This document shows positions 1 to 12,798 of a stretch of 63,009 nt of DNA, piece by piece. The translations under genes and the position numbers were made by a program. This DNA is from Mycocentrospora acerina (taxonomy: Eukaryota; Ascomycota; Dothideomycetes; Pleosporales): assembly GCA_022701365.1 (NCBI GenBank), contig JAKUHH010000239.1, positions 1 to 63,009 on the forward strand, given 5' to 3'. Positions within the stretch are counted from its first letter, which is position 1. Each line of letters begins with the position of its first letter. The notes beneath the pieces are model-generated. The model made no database searches, was not told the origin of the DNA, and was given only the letters and a program-made list of their open reading frames with translations.

Positions 1-136
1 CCCTGCGTAGCGGGACACCCTGTGTGCCGGGACCGGCCAATCAGCTCGCTTAAATTACAGACTTCTGCCTAAAATTTGCAAGTTGATTGGCTGGTCCCGG
101 CACGCAGGGTGTCCTGTTACGCAGGGACGGACGTTA
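1..136. repeat. Foldback MITE, family 1 (left end cut off)
   Basis: This copy of a roughly 146-bp palindromic element lacks its first ten bases because the window starts inside it. Full copies lie at 48889-49034, 52619-52764 and 62533-62678, and a partial copy at 62805-62859. Each arm begins TAACGTCC and the two arms are near-complete inverted complements, each carrying a CCAAT box (GCCAATCA / TGATTGGC). The ends read TAACGTC...GACGTTA, which suggests a TA target duplication and a Tc1/mariner-type origin. No coding capacity. Confidence 0.9.
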
Positions 137-463
137 AGAGCAAAAGGATGATGTGGAGGGATAATTAGGAGAAACTTGACAATAACTCACCAAATAGACA
201 CGTTATCACGTACCTAAATTAGTAATAGTACAGTAAAGTTAGCTGACAGCTGAATTCTTTGCTATGGCATGAACATAGGTGCAACAGCAGAAGACTCGTA
301 AACCTCGAATTTTTACATACAATTGTGAAAATACATTGATACAGAGGATAAGACCGAGCAACGTGACGAGTTCCGGGACTTTAATGACATCTAAAATTAC
401 TTTTACACCTTTTAAGTCAAGTTTTCTGCTTTGTCTTGTAATGACAATAATGTTTGACTAACC
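137..463. other. Intergenic, no gene seen
   Basis: Short reading frames here are in AT-rich sequence and show no recognisable motif. It separates the edge MITE from the 3' end of the leftward relic gene. Confidence 0.5.
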
Positions 464-2641
464 TCAGATTTCACCATCTGCATCAGGCCTATCGTCGTCG
501 TTACCCGACAACAACGGTCCATGCGGAGCAATCGTCATCAACTGACACAATTGCGCCCATGGGACGCCTATTAATGCGTCCTTGCACTTTATTTTGCTTC
601 TTATTTCTCTCAGATCAACTTCTGTTTTCTCGCATTCCTAGATCTCCTTAAACGCTCTCTCTAAATTGGCTCTTCTGCGGATTTCTGCCTCAATCTCTGT
701 CTTCGCAGCAGCGTAGTCTTCTGAAGTAGCATGGAAGCGCGCCTTATTCACAACGCGAGACTAAAGGCTACAGCGTTCGGCAGCACGCATGCCGGCAAGA
801 AGTGCAGCGGCAAACACTTCTCTATCAGTGATGGTTGCTTCCAGGGCGGCAATCTCCTTCAGAAGCTCGTCGGCAGAGATGCAGTATTCGGTGATAATAC
901 TATCACGCAGCCGACCGAGACGTGTGAGAATAACATCATGGTTCCTTACTGCCCGAGCAGCTGCTTCTTTGACTTTCTGCCATTCCGTAAAATGTTCTGC
1001 GATTTTTGGACTAAAGGGTCCCTGAGTCACTGCTTTAAGTAGTTCGTCACATTCTTCTACATGTTTTGCTGACTCTATAGGAGATGCTAGATTAACTGAC
1101 ATCTTGATCTTGATGTTTTTGTAATCATAAGCAGCCAAGTAGAGCGAATTGGCTGACAATGTACAATCTTGCTGAAACTAAGGGGCAACGGAACGTCGTT
1201 TAGGACACGGAACGATCGTAACGAGACTATCAGCTACTTCTATCGAATCTGATACAATGTGACTGGTGATGTCTCGTATGGCGCTGGGCTTTTGGAGGGA
1301 TTCAGTGCTGCACAATATTTTGATCTTTTCTAGTTCCTTAGGCGTTTGTGAGGCCAAGAAAGGAACCAACAGCTTGGAAATAGTCGTGCTTTCCTCATTG
1401 AGAGAGGCGCTTGACTCTTCCTCTTGGCGTGTCACACCTGTCTTAAGGTGCCGATTCTGTGCATCAAGATTGGTATGTACTGAAGACCTCGTAATTTCTT
1501 GATGTGAAGAGTCAATTTCAACCTCTATCCTATTTGTAAATGACGTGTAGTCTTCCAGACTTAGGTCTATATTGAGAAACGTGTCAATTTCGAGATTAGT
1601 ATTCTCCTCAGCTTCAGCTTCGTTGTCAGTATCGGCGTAGAGAAACGTGTCGTCAAGTAGAGAATGAATCTTATCAGCCTCTGAGTTATCTTGTAGGTTT
1701 CCATGCTGCCCTCCCTAAAATTGCTCAACTGCCGTCTGTCGTCGCTTCCAAGGCGATGCAACAGGTGAGATGTTTCGCCTCTTCTTCTGATTCCGTGTTG
1801 AGAAAATGCGTGGTAGAGATAACAGAGATGAATTCCCGCGCACCATGAAGTTACTCAGATCACTCGCAATAACCTCGCGTTTTCCCGAGTTCAGCAGAGC
1901 TGTCTCGTGCACAGCTCTCTTCACAGTCGCAAGATAGTCAGGCAGCCAACCCGTGAAGAGATGGACAAAGTTGTCGAGTTCCAGGCGCTCAGAAATTGTG
2001 GCCAGGCGCTCGCACAGGTGACGGCTAGGCTTGTATGGCAGAAATACATCGTGGTTGTGTAGCTGGAGCCAGAAGTCGGGGCCCCACGCCTTGACAATGC
2101 GACGAATAATGGGATGATCTGGACATTACATTCAGTCTTAGTTTATGCAACATAAAATCTAGCAGATCCTGTTAATATGTATGTATTGACTTGACTCACA
2201 ACGGGCATACGATATGGAAGGCCCCTTAGCTCCTTCATGCGCCTCAGGCGGCGCAAGGCACATTCTCAGAAAGTCCTCATAAGGAATATCGTTCTAGTGG
2301 CGGTGGACATTTAGCCAGCTTGCTGCGAGCCAAAACTTTTGCCATATTGCGTTATTTTCCTTGCCGCCGCGGCCGCCACTGCTGAGCTCTGCGACCTGCT
2401 CGTCAACATCTCTGTTGCAAAAGGCCTTGAAGTCCTGCAAGAAAAAGTGACTGTCATCCTCAGCAAAGCGGGCGATGAAGGAATCTAGGTCGGTGGAGCA
2501 GCAATTAGGCACAAGGCGAGGATAGCGGACGCGGCTCTGCGGATTATTAGCCACCATTTCTAGCACTGATCGTGTAGATGCTATATTCGTCGTGGTAAAC
2601 GTAGATGTGCGCGGAATATCATCTCTTGGCGGATCTATCAC
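464..2641 (-). pseudogene. Unknown protein, long frame broken only by TAG codons
   Basis: I do not recognise this protein. One frame runs leftward from about 2641 to a TGA at 464-466, giving about 699 codons once a GT-AG intron is removed (about 2199-2119, donor GTGAGT, 81 bp). It contains five in-frame stops, all TAG: 2294-2296, 1715-1717, 1178-1180, 761-763 and 638-640. No TAA or TGA occurs before the end. The 1178 stop could instead lie in a small intron, since a CCTAAAC branch-like site and TTTCAG follow. The protein would be hydrophilic, Glu-rich in the second half (around 1600-1300) with helical, possibly coiled-coil stretches near 1150-650. The start is not fixed: the frame is open upstream of 2641 only to a TAG near 2700. 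Codons look protein-like between the stops, so this is a recently disabled gene or a spliced gene with more introns than I can see. Confidence 0.6.
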
Positions 2642-5135
2642 TGTACACCATTTTGCGCTTCTATGTGAAATAAAGTGTAAGCTAAGAACAGGGTAGATGT
2701 GTCGCTACTGTCTGCCTTGATTTGGGGGAGTGCGACAGTGTCGGACATAACGAAGCAGGTGCATCTTGTAAATGGAGTCACAAATCTGCCAAATAACATT
2801 ATGTTGAGCATTCGTGCAACCTTCAATTCTACTACTCTAGATTACATTAGAATGCCTAATAAACAGAGACAAGTTAGTTCTCTGAGTTGAATGTGTACCA
2901 GTTGCCGCATGGGCCGGCCGTTCTCAAGTGAGAATATCAAGATTATTAATTTTCATCAAAAGCCTGTTGAAAAATTAGACTGTGTCTCTGCTTCTACCGC
3001 TCTGGTAATTAAAAAAGCTATAATTGTTCTTTCAAAAGTTCTGAAAGAAATTTCGCAGTCTGTGAATTATCATTGCAGCCAGTCCGTTTGAACAATTTTG
3101 ACCAATTGTCTCAAACACTCTTAAGTTTATAATGCGGAGAAAGAAAATTAGACCTTCTTTGCAAGTTTTAACAATGGTTGGCATTAACACTTGGAGAAGA
3201 GAATTTAATAGAGATGAGATTTTTTGTAAATACTACACTCTCCATACTACTGTATACCTCTGCGTTACTTCAGAATGAGGGCTAACTTTCCTTAATTCCT
3301 TTCTCTAATTCTGGTCTACGTTTCCCTGTCTATAATTATCACAATTGTGAAGGTCTATATCGATCTTGCAAAGCACCTCGCACAGTGTGTTGGCTTATGG
3401 CAGGCCTCAAAGATGCACATGCTCCTGTCTGTTGTATGTACTTCCTCGTGTTGCATGCTGTATTTGAGATCGGTTGCGGAGTCGAATGCGACTTTACAGC
3501 TGTCGGTAGCGAAGGTGAAGAGGCGAGCAACAGGGTTATATGTTCGTTGTGGTCGCCACGAAGGCGCCAAACGCTGATCGGTTGTGACACTAGCCGATGA
3601 CTCAGGACACACATTTTCGTTCTACATATTATCAAAAAGTTAGTATTCATACAATAATACAATGATCAGTTCTCAACTCTTCTAGTCCAATACTATCCTT
3701 TCCTTTCCTCGTCTCATCAGCATGTTCAGTCACTCCACCACGACGTCGTGGATGACTTGTATCTATAAAGACGAGGTATTAACCCAGATTTAATACACAA
3801 AAAATTTAAGACGAGGCCTGCAACTTTTACGACGTGACAACCCCTAATCTACACCTGATCCCCAAATGATACCTATCCAATATCCACCCGACACCTACCG
3901 ACATATGCCGTGGACCAGGGAATATAAAGACGCAGGCAGCATAGCTTGTTGAGTAGTTTTTCTGCATCCTTTGTACAAGACCAATAGGTGTAGAGAACAG
4001 TATTCTTGGTGTACCATCCTGTTCCAGCACTCTCATGTGCCTCGTAGCAGACCCGTACCCTGTTCGGATTACTCTCTACTTACCTGTGTCGCTACAAGAC
4101 CGAACTATATTTACCTGGTCTGACCATCATCTTCATATTAAAATGTATTGTATAGCATCTATATAACTAATTGTATGCAGCGAAAAGTATAAAGAAATTA
4201 ATGTTTCTTGAGTTGGTCATTTATCTAGCAGCGAACGTAGTAGATAGTTCAATACTTTGTTCAGTTAGAAGATTGTCTTGTGGATGGATCAAAATAGGTG
4301 AATTTTGAATGTCTTAGTATGGAGATCTTAATTCGTAAAATGTCTATAACGAAGGCGTTTTCATTGACTTAGAATTCCAAGGGCACCTTTGGCTTGCTCA
4401 AGGAGTGAAAATAGTCGTTAGGTGAGGTGATATTGTGCTGAAACTGCTCTAATCAACAATGGTCAGCTAACAACTGCGGCAAAATAGGATATATAACAGA
4501 ATAAACTAATTGTCTTTATGTATGAGTGGTTTTTTCTAAGAACAGCGATGAAGCACGTTTATAATGACGATTGGGGGAAGACCTGGCAAAAACACGCTTG
4601 TAACAGCAGACGCAATCTTGTGCTGCTGGTTCTGAACAAGGTCAATCAATAAAAAGTGTGTGATTACAAAAAGGCCAACCTTCATGTTGCTGTACTTAGC
4701 AAGAAGTTTTATTTTGTTAGTTAACAGATAGGTAGCTTAGAGCTGCTGTTCCATAATTTGCGCAACAATGTATTGTCTACTTTTCCAACAACTACATGTA
4801 GCTCCATTTTCCGAAATATTCCGTCTTAACTTCACAGGTGCAGAGAAACTACCCGCATAGGGAAAAAGATTTGAGCGGCGCCGTCAGGAGGTGCGCTAGC
4901 CAGCGACGCGCCAACAAGCAAACGCTCCCCATTAGGCGCTTGTACAAGGCGCTCAACTATAGCAAGTTACTTACCTTCACACAGTCAGTCTGCGACAGAC
5001 CAGATACAGAAGGCAGCTGTAACTCACATCCAATACTGTGTAGCTTAGCCACGCACGGCGCAGCGATCAGGCTGCCTCAGCTGTAGCCTCCTAAGGCGCC
5101 ATGACTTTGACACAAAACAACACCGCCTTCCTGAC
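2642..5135. other. Gene-poor stretch, no supported gene
   Basis: Overlapping frames of 60-107 codons on both strands at about 3340-3660 occupy a GC-balanced patch and share no motif I know. A 250-bp patch at 3800-4130 has a promoter/LTR-like look but no partner repeat. 4838-5086 is open and runs toward the patatin relic, perhaps its decayed 5' part. The rest is AT-rich and stop-dense. Confidence 0.5.
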
Positions 5136-6880
5136 TTGCGACATGATCTCGATCATATCCACAAGCAGTCAATCCCAGCCTATACCACAATCACGGAATT
5201 TATCAGCCAAATACCAGCCAATAGCCTGCGCTTACTCGCCCTCGATGGCGGCGGCGTGCACGGCTTGTCCGCCCTGATGATCCTCCAGCAGCTCATGAAT
5301 GCTGTCGACCCCAACGCACCGCCAAAGCCGTACGACTGCTTCAACATGATTGGCAGAACTAACACAAGAGGGTGATTTGATGCGTTCTCAAGCCGAAGAG
5401 GTGTATACTATGTGTACTAATTGACCAGGGTTATTGCTGTCATGCTCGGCCGGTTGAGGATGAATGTCGAAGACAGCATCACCACCTACTTGACGCTCTC
5501 GGAGCGGGTGTTCCGCAAGATAAGACACTGGATGATATTCAAAGGCAAGTTGCAAAGACAATTCGACTCAGAAGAGCGGGCACAAGCAGTGAAGCCTGCC
5601 AGAGAATATGCTACTGAGAGACGCGTCTGAAGGAGACGAGACATAGGTTGACAATTTATGTGGCAGGTATTAAAATTAACTTCTGTAGATTCGTATGCGC
5701 GACGAGTAAGAAGATCCGCAAGACTGTTTGCCTCACTAGCCACCACACCCCGCACTACAACACTGATTTCCTGGACAGTGTGAGGATCTGGGAGGCCTGC
5801 CGTGCCACTTTAGTGACAACAATCGTCTCTGATCCAATAGCGATTGGATATTGTTGCAAGGAGTTTATTGACGGGGCCACAGGGGCTGACAACTCATTGC
5901 GCGACTTGTGGGACCAGGCTTAACTAGCATAGAACCTGAAGCCCCTAGAGGATTGAATTAAGTGCCTGGTGTCAATCGGGATAGGGTTACCGTCGCTGAA
6001 GTCATTCAAGAATGACGCCTCTCTCATCAGAGAGACGCTGATGGCAATAGCAACAGAGACACAGCAGACAGCTGAGAGGTTTCGGCGCGAGAGGACGCCA
6101 CTGGATAACAGTAGACAGTACTACTAGTTCAACGTAGTGCGCAGGCTGGAGTATATCGGGCAGGAAGAGGTAAATAAGGTCAAGGAGACAGCCGTGGCCA
6201 CGCAGAGGTTTATCGCAGCGCAAAAGGTGTACAAGCAAATACAGACATGCGCAGGGAGTATTTAAGGGCGATTGTGTCAGCGTCCACGTCTTAATCAAAG
6301 TTCACAGCGTGTGACTAAACGATATGCAGAATTCAGCAAGTATTAGATGCTCTCTAGCCTTAAAGTTGTGCTGCAAGCGAGCACATTCGTCGACTGGCTG
6401 ACGCAGATAGAGGCTTTCGAGCGGGTGCTAATGTCCAGGTCAGCATAGAGCCGGCGGCAGAAGGCACAGATGTTGTACAGGCTGGGCAGATCAGGCAAGA
6501 CGCAGCTAGCAGTAGACCTCGCGCGGCGATACTTGAGGTAGCTTAGCGCATTGCCGCAACTTAATTGGCGCAGCAAAGAAAGCTTGAAGCGGGTTATCAG
6601 AGGCAGATGGCAGCACCAATAGTGATGTGGCGGTCAAGAATGTGACGGACTAGCCTGCCCGGCCGGTCAGCTACATCTGGCTGCTCATCTTCAAGGGTGC
6701 CAATCGGGAGTACAGCGCGCGAGATGGCAGTCCCGAGCCGAGGAGGACGTAGAAAGAGTAGACAGCTACGCGACGCATCCATTTGTCTACTGGTGAGTGT
6801 GTTGCTGCCAGGATAAGCGCTCTGCGGCAAAGCTAAGTTGAATAGAGTAGTTGCATTACATTTAGAAAGGCTATGCAGCA
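5136..6880 (+). pseudogene. Patatin-like phospholipase / NB-ARC NLR relic
   Basis: The N-terminal part matches a patatin-like lipase: an oxyanion-type glycine loop (LALDGGGVHGLSALMIL, about 5235-5285) and the nucleophile region split by an intron at about 5371-5428 (GTGATT...GACCAG). The usual GTSTGG nucleophile elbow reads GRTNTRG, so the catalytic Ser is lost; the changes fit G-to-A transitions. Downstream patatin blocks (VCATSK, IWEACRAT, DGATGADN at 5885, LVSIGIG near 5975) follow in shifting frames with TAA, TAG and TGA stops. At about 6480-6510 a P-loop-like GRSGKTQLAV appears, as in NB-ARC ATPases. Fungal proteins of this layout belong to the NLR-like repertoire linked to non-self recognition and cell death; the C-terminal repeat domain is absent. 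It cannot make a working protein. Confidence 0.8.
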
Positions 6881-9800
6881 CAACTCAACTTGAGACTTCT
6901 TAGCCATGCAACGTTAACTTCTACCTCATGCTCAAGCCTAGAAGAGAGTAGGACACAACACTATACATTATACGCAAATTAGAACTTTTCTAGATAGACC
7001 AAGGCAAGTCGATCAAGGCGGAGTGGATGTTCAAGTCCTCATAAGTTCAAGCTCAGAGCAAAGTTGTCGCGCAAGTGTGTTAAAGCAAATAAATCAAATT
7101 CTATTTTTCTATTTTAGAGAACATTACGCGTTTATTCTCGCATTTCAAATGTTAAATTTGTAAATTCAGGCGTCCAGCGCAGGCATGGTGTGTGTGTATC
7201 TTCAGTCATTGTATAGCTCTTTGTACTGAGGAAAGTATTTAGGGCGCAACGCCACAGTACTCAACAGAAGTTGTTGTCTTGTCACCTCTTCGCTGGAGTA
7301 TTTGTGAGTAGTATTTTCAGTAGGGGTTGTGTCGCCCAGTTTCAAGTTGACATTTGCATCAGCCTTCGCAGAAATAACAATGTTTTAAGGATTGCGTAAG
7401 CGTGCATCTGCAAATATTGCATTTGAATTGACAGTTTTCCACGATCGTCTCAAAGTTCCAGGATATGAATTAGCACGTCCATATCATTCCCGCTGGTGCT
7501 GACTCATTCAACAGCAGTCGATAACAGTCGACTGTACACTGCCCCATCTAATGAGCCAACAAACGAAAAGCGGCAAGAAAGGCTGAAACAAGGCGGAGGT
7601 ATGGCTTCAAGCAATGCGGATAGAAAACAAGTCATAAAAACCGTCTCAGATTTTGTGGCAGGAGATAGTCAACTCAAAAAATACATTTCACCTAATGTAC
7701 ATTTTGCCCTACTACTAACTCTATCACCTGCACTTTGGGGATATGTATTCGCTTCAAAAGTTTCTGGAAGGAAGATTTCAATGTATATGCTAAGCATAAG
7801 ACCAAATGCGGCTGGTATTATTTGCTAGCTTTAAACTCTAGCAATTAAGAAGATTTTCCATTAGCATGCACGCAAAAGGGGGAATATCCGTGTAGAAAAA
7901 AGCAAACATCATCGTACCATAAGTTGCAGACAAGCCTTAACCACTTGGGATATTCAGAACAGCCATTGACGTCACTTCGCCCTTACAGGAGATGGATATA
8001 TTACATCCTTCCACCTTCCCCCCGGCTCGGGCGCCTTTAGGGATTCTTCAGAATCTAGGCTACCTAAAAGCTCAGATTGCCAATCACAGACCATAGTAAG
8101 GCACTTCACCTTCATCTCTCATATAAACCCTTAAATAGAGCAACTTTGGAATAGGTCTAGCGTGCTAGCGCTTAAAATAGGTCTGATTTTCGCCTTCAGA
8201 TTAGTTAGATGTTCTTGCCACACAAGACCAGGCACCTGAGCTAGGGAGTTATAGATAGCGTTTCTTTGCGCTAAGAGGGCTCAACATACCCTCGTCTTCG
8301 TATCCAGCCTAGCAAAGAGTAGCTAGGGTACCACGCAGGATTCGGGTCAAATTCCCACGTTTTGCCTCTGCTAGACCGCTTAATTTGCAGGCATGCGTCG
8401 TGGAACAATCCGGGATATTAGAGGTACTCCTAACCACGTCAATATTGAAATTTGTATCCTTTCGTAGCGAGTAGTAAATCAATATCCCGAGTTGTTAATA
8501 TTCAACGCGAGACGCTGCCAACATAAAAAAAACAAGTGTTTTCATGAAGTCACTGCAGTTTCACAGGCATTATGCATTTACCTCATATTTCTAACCTGCT
8601 TATATGTAAATATTGTGCAAAAGGTGCTTGATTAAGATGATCTAAGGTCTCCACTGCTTATAGAGAAGATTAAAATCTATTAGACAGCCTTAGTTGCTGA
8701 GTAGAATTCACGGAGAATTTTCCTCGGTTATAAATTTGCTATTGACAGAGGCTGGCAAGCATCAAATTTATGATATTACCACCGTGCACAAGTTAGCTTG
8801 ATGACAATCTGAGGAACAGCATTTTATGTTCTAGTTCATCAATTACCTTTTGGCGACATCCGCGTTTCTCATCGTAGGCTATGTCTTAACAAATGACACA
8901 GACCTAAGGGATTCTAAATTGACGAGATGTGTCTGGCTATCATTTGATAGTCGCACCATCTATTATCCAGTAGTTTGTGCCTTCAGAAGATACTTAAATG
9001 TATCTTACCTGCGACTAGAACGTAATAGATGAAATCGTGAACTTTGCACTAGCAAATATACTTTTAGTGAAGGCATGCGGAGGAGTTCAAACCTCACAGA
9101 CAGTGGAGCTTCAGAGGTGAGTTGACCGCCAAATTCAAACGCAAACGCAAGCTGAGATGCCATATCACACCGATGAATTAGAGCCTTGTGCTATTTGGGC
9201 GAATGTTATTTCCTAGTTTGAGTAAGACGTAAGCCAAAGCGCCACATCACACCGATGATTCAGGCCACTGTTTGATTCGGACAAGAAGTGATAAAAGACT
9301 GCTAACTTGCTGATTATTATCAAAATTCAAAATCTCCACAATCGTGGATGAAGAGCATGATAGCTTTCTTATCTATCCAGATATCTAACTAAGAAGATAG
9401 AGCACCTCTTGAAAGGCCTTGGTAACATTGCACAAGGACCCCTCTGAACTGCGACAAGGAAAGCAGTAACTACCTGTGTTCTGCCATCCCTACTTTACGG
9501 AACTAAAAACTAGTGCGAGAGATGTCAGAAAAATCCACGCATACTAAGGGTATTGCGATAATCTAGGGTCGTCACGAGAGTAGGGTAGCTTGTTAAAGAG
9601 ACTTTAGTTAAAAAGCTTAGAAATAGAAAAGTAATGCGATTGAGTTCTAGATAGATTAGAGATTTTACAAATAAACGATCTTTGCTTTAGTTAGATATTA
9701 AGAACCTACTGGCTGTGATTTAGGTCCTAATTACAGAGCTGAACAAGGCAACATATAAAAGAGACTACATGATTATCTAATACTACAATTCACAGCTGAA

Positions 9801-10142
9801 ACAGTGCACAAGGAGAAATTTAAACATAAAAGAAGTAACTGTTATGTTTATCCAAACAATTTTGCAGCAGCTTGTCGCTGCTAAATTTTCTAATCGCATT
9901 GATACAGTTGACTGTGCCACAGGCGCGCCGCTTAACCCCAGTCAACTGCATCAAACAAGCACTGCGCCTGAGCTCTACTGCAGAATGTACATTTACGGGT
10001 CGCTAGGGAAGTTAGTCACCTCCTTATCACCTAGTATTCATGGCGTCACAAGTAGTACAGTCGCTGAAGTCCTATGCCAACTCAGCATCATCCCTGCACC
10101 CATCTTAGTCGACTAGATTCTCTACAAAGCTGATATCATCTA
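6881..10142. other. Gene-poor stretch with faint coding relics
   Basis: A 110-codon frame at 7496-7828 (+) has no motif I recognise. On the minus strand at about 8330-7975 a frame stays protein-like across TGA, TAA and TGA stops (contains NSLAQVPGLVWQEHL), so it is probably an old gene fragment. Two imperfect direct repeats with the core CATATCACACCGATGA / CACATCACACCGATGA lie at about 9161 and 9241. The remainder is AT-rich without a supported gene. Confidence 0.4.
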
Positions 10143-11001
10143 TTACGCAGGAGTTTGACTCGTCCACAAAATCCTCGGACTAGCTAGCGTTGGGGTCGAA
10201 CGCTTAAGCCTGCCTTGTTGCTCGATCTTGATGGCTTCCTCCGTACACTCGCCTTCAATGCGTAGCTTGACAGTCGTACCGAACGACAGCAGTTCCATGA
10301 CGGTGGAAGGGAAGGGCAGCAATCGTTGGCGACAATGGCGTCTGGAAACATATTCAATTGCGGATGCCGGGCTGGTGACACACTGATGAAGTTCATCCTC
10401 TGAACATACCATGCGCGTGCTTCATGTAGCGCTAGTTCAGCGCAAGCCCAGCTGCTAATGTTCTAGCTATATACCGCTTCAGCCTTAAATAGGTCAATAT
10501 CGGTGATAAGTCCCACATACGCGCGCGAGGCCGAGAAGCCGGCGCGGGTATTGATGGTGAAGCCGAGGTTATTAGTGGCGGTAGATGACGAGCTTTTTCT
10601 AGCCACCTTAGACATTACTTCGCCTCGCAATGCTTAGAAACAATGCGTCGCTCCTAACTGCATTTTGTGTCTAACATAATACTCCACACGTGACACGAGG
10701 ACGAAATAGTGATCTCCGACTTAGGCGACATGCGGGGCCAGAACGCCGATATCCTTAGCCTCGAAATCGTGATGGCCTGTATAACGATCCGCCAGACGAT
10801 GTAGGATATTCTTACTGTTCAATACCGACAGAATAACCAGGTTCTCTTTAACATCCTGGCAGCGCCTAGAAACACCACCTGCTTTTGCATATAGAGCACA
10901 TCGGCAAGTAGGTTCGTGACTCGGATGCAAGGCTCACGCTGTCCCACCCCATCGCCGACTGCCACATCCCCACGGGGCAGGATGAAGTTGACAAGATTCA
11001 C
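10143..11001 (-). pseudogene. Unknown protein relic
   Basis: Leftward frames form one decayed coding region that I cannot name. The frame from about 10930 continues past TAA (10721) and further TAA and TAG stops, through a segment reading AYVGLITDIDLFKAEAV (about 10530-10475), to about 10330, where the protein-like reading switches frame (ELLSFGTTVKLRIEGE). A third frame upstream (VAVGDGVGQREPCIRV, about 10980-10920) seems to be its 5' continuation. The mix of stops and at least two frameshifts shows it is dead. It may extend toward 11850, where GC content stays higher, but nothing there is convincing. Confidence 0.45.
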
Positions 11002-12798
11002 GAACGACGTTATCGTTGCTATGCCGCTGCATCCGAGCCCTGGTTATAATAAAGCGCTAGAACATAGAAGCTGGGCATCGCCTTCAGAACTGACGTTGTC
11101 TTCACTGCCGCCAATCATAGATGCGGGTCAAGTGATGTCTTTGAATAGGGTGTGTGGACAGTGCGTGTTCGCGGCGACTACTAAGGGGCTGGCTGCGCTG
11201 TTGCATGTTCGACTCCAAAGGAGAACGCTAAGCGTATCATAACCCAGCGTCTTTCCAAATTCATCGTAGAAGACCGCGAACAACCGGCTGACTTTGTGCG
11301 CCCGTGTCTAGGAGACAACGTCAGGAAGCCATCAAGATATTGTCAGCCAAAAGCGCCAGTTCAGCAAAAATCTAGTCAATGAGCAGGGTAAGCATCTCTA
11401 AGTCGTCCTTCTCCAATTTCTCCTCAATAGTGAAACAATCAAGTTAGATCCACAACTCAGAGTAACTGCTGCCTTAGGCGATAGGACAGAGGAGACTACC
11501 TGCGGCGCCTAGGTAGTCAGCAAGACCCATCAGCCTTCTGTTAGGTCTGGGGGTCAAAGGCGCTTGTTAAAGGAGGTAGCTCTCCGCAAGCCTTAGATGC
11601 GCTGCTCAAAAACCAAATAGTTAAGTAGAAAGTCGTGACCTAAGTCGTCCTAGTTCATACCACTCACCTCCTCTCTGTCATTGCCATTGGGGTCAGAGTT
11701 AGAGCTAGGGCCATCGGTGATGCCGGTCAATTCCGAAGGTTTACCGACACCTTGAGTTCTTTCCTTGTTAAACAGACGTGGCAGTGGAAGTAGATGAGTA
11801 GATGAATTTTGCAAACACCGCGTTAGAAATCTTCCCATATCTTGATTGGCTGCATATTACTGGCTGCTTGCTTGCTAATTAAGTGCTTCAGCAAATGCAT
11901 TTCTCGTCGTTATAATCTTGTATGTACAAATTTCTCCTCATGTACGTATCTAGAGATGCATTTGAGGAAGGAGTGCGTGGTTCAACAAATGCGCTGGCCC
12001 TTCCGCATGCAGCGCGTAGGTTGGCTAGATTTTATACAGAATTTGCCAATCTGCTTAATTCACCAAAACTATAGCGAGGGGGCCGTGTTTTGTGCAGATA
12101 AAAGGTTGAAGACTTACATTGAATACCAGGCGTAGGTGGTGCGTAACGCCAGCTATACTTTTCAAATCTCTGCAACACGCACTCTACTTTCAGCTTAATC
12201 ATCCGTCGCCCTGTCATCCACTATCTTTGTTTCTCTGGTCACTGAAGACTTTGGCTAGCGACTCTGGTAGGCAGACTATAACTAGGGAATTATTATTCAT
12301 GGCCGCATCTTTTCAAAGGACGACAACATGGATGTTTTCTTGATCAAACATCAGAGCTTCAACTCAAAGCAATCTCTCGCTAATGTCAGTTATCAGGCTG
12401 GTGATACTGTGCATGACATAATCATACAATCCATGACGTCTCAAAACGCGTTAACCCCCGCGTGTTTCCCTCAAAGCTTGACTCTAAAAGGTTGCAAACG
12501 CCAAGGTCTAAAAAGATGCTTTCACCTTGAGCACACTAAATTTTAGGCGATCCTTTATTGTCGGTATTGGCTAGTTTACTTGTCTCTTCTCTCCACTCGT
12601 GCCTGAATATTGTTGAGGTTTCAGCAACATCTCTCGCCACTCTTCTCCTTCTCTCACCCTTTCGCGCTGCAACTCGATCACGACCTCACGCTCTCATACC
12701 CAATCTTGGTCATCACACGACCCACTTCGTCCCACACAATCTCCTCTGAGTTTTCTGACAGACCTATCGCTGCTGTAAAGGACAACAAATCGACAACC
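11002..12798. other. Decayed sequence and pyrimidine-rich leader of the next gene
   Basis: 11002-11840 may be the decayed 5' part of the leftward relic. From about 12590 to 12798 the plus strand is rich in CTC and CTT, as is typical of promoter/5' UTR regions of filamentous fungi, and leads into the ATG at 12799. Confidence 0.35.

Noticed and set aside
464..2641. UAG as a reassigned sense codon in this organism
   Set aside because: TAG-only decay in this frame suggested it, but other relics have TAA and TGA, TAG falls on Trp as well as Gln positions, and intact genes (terpene synthase, P450, TPR-RING, coiled-coil gene) contain no internal TAG. Mutation at CpA explains it better.
3339..3662. 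Four overlapping frames up to 107 codons
   Set aside because: Open on both strands in several frames; no motif, so most likely chance in a stop-poor patch.
3800..4135. Possible solo LTR
   Set aside because: No second copy, no TG...CA boundary with target duplication, and no reverse transcriptase or integrase nearby.
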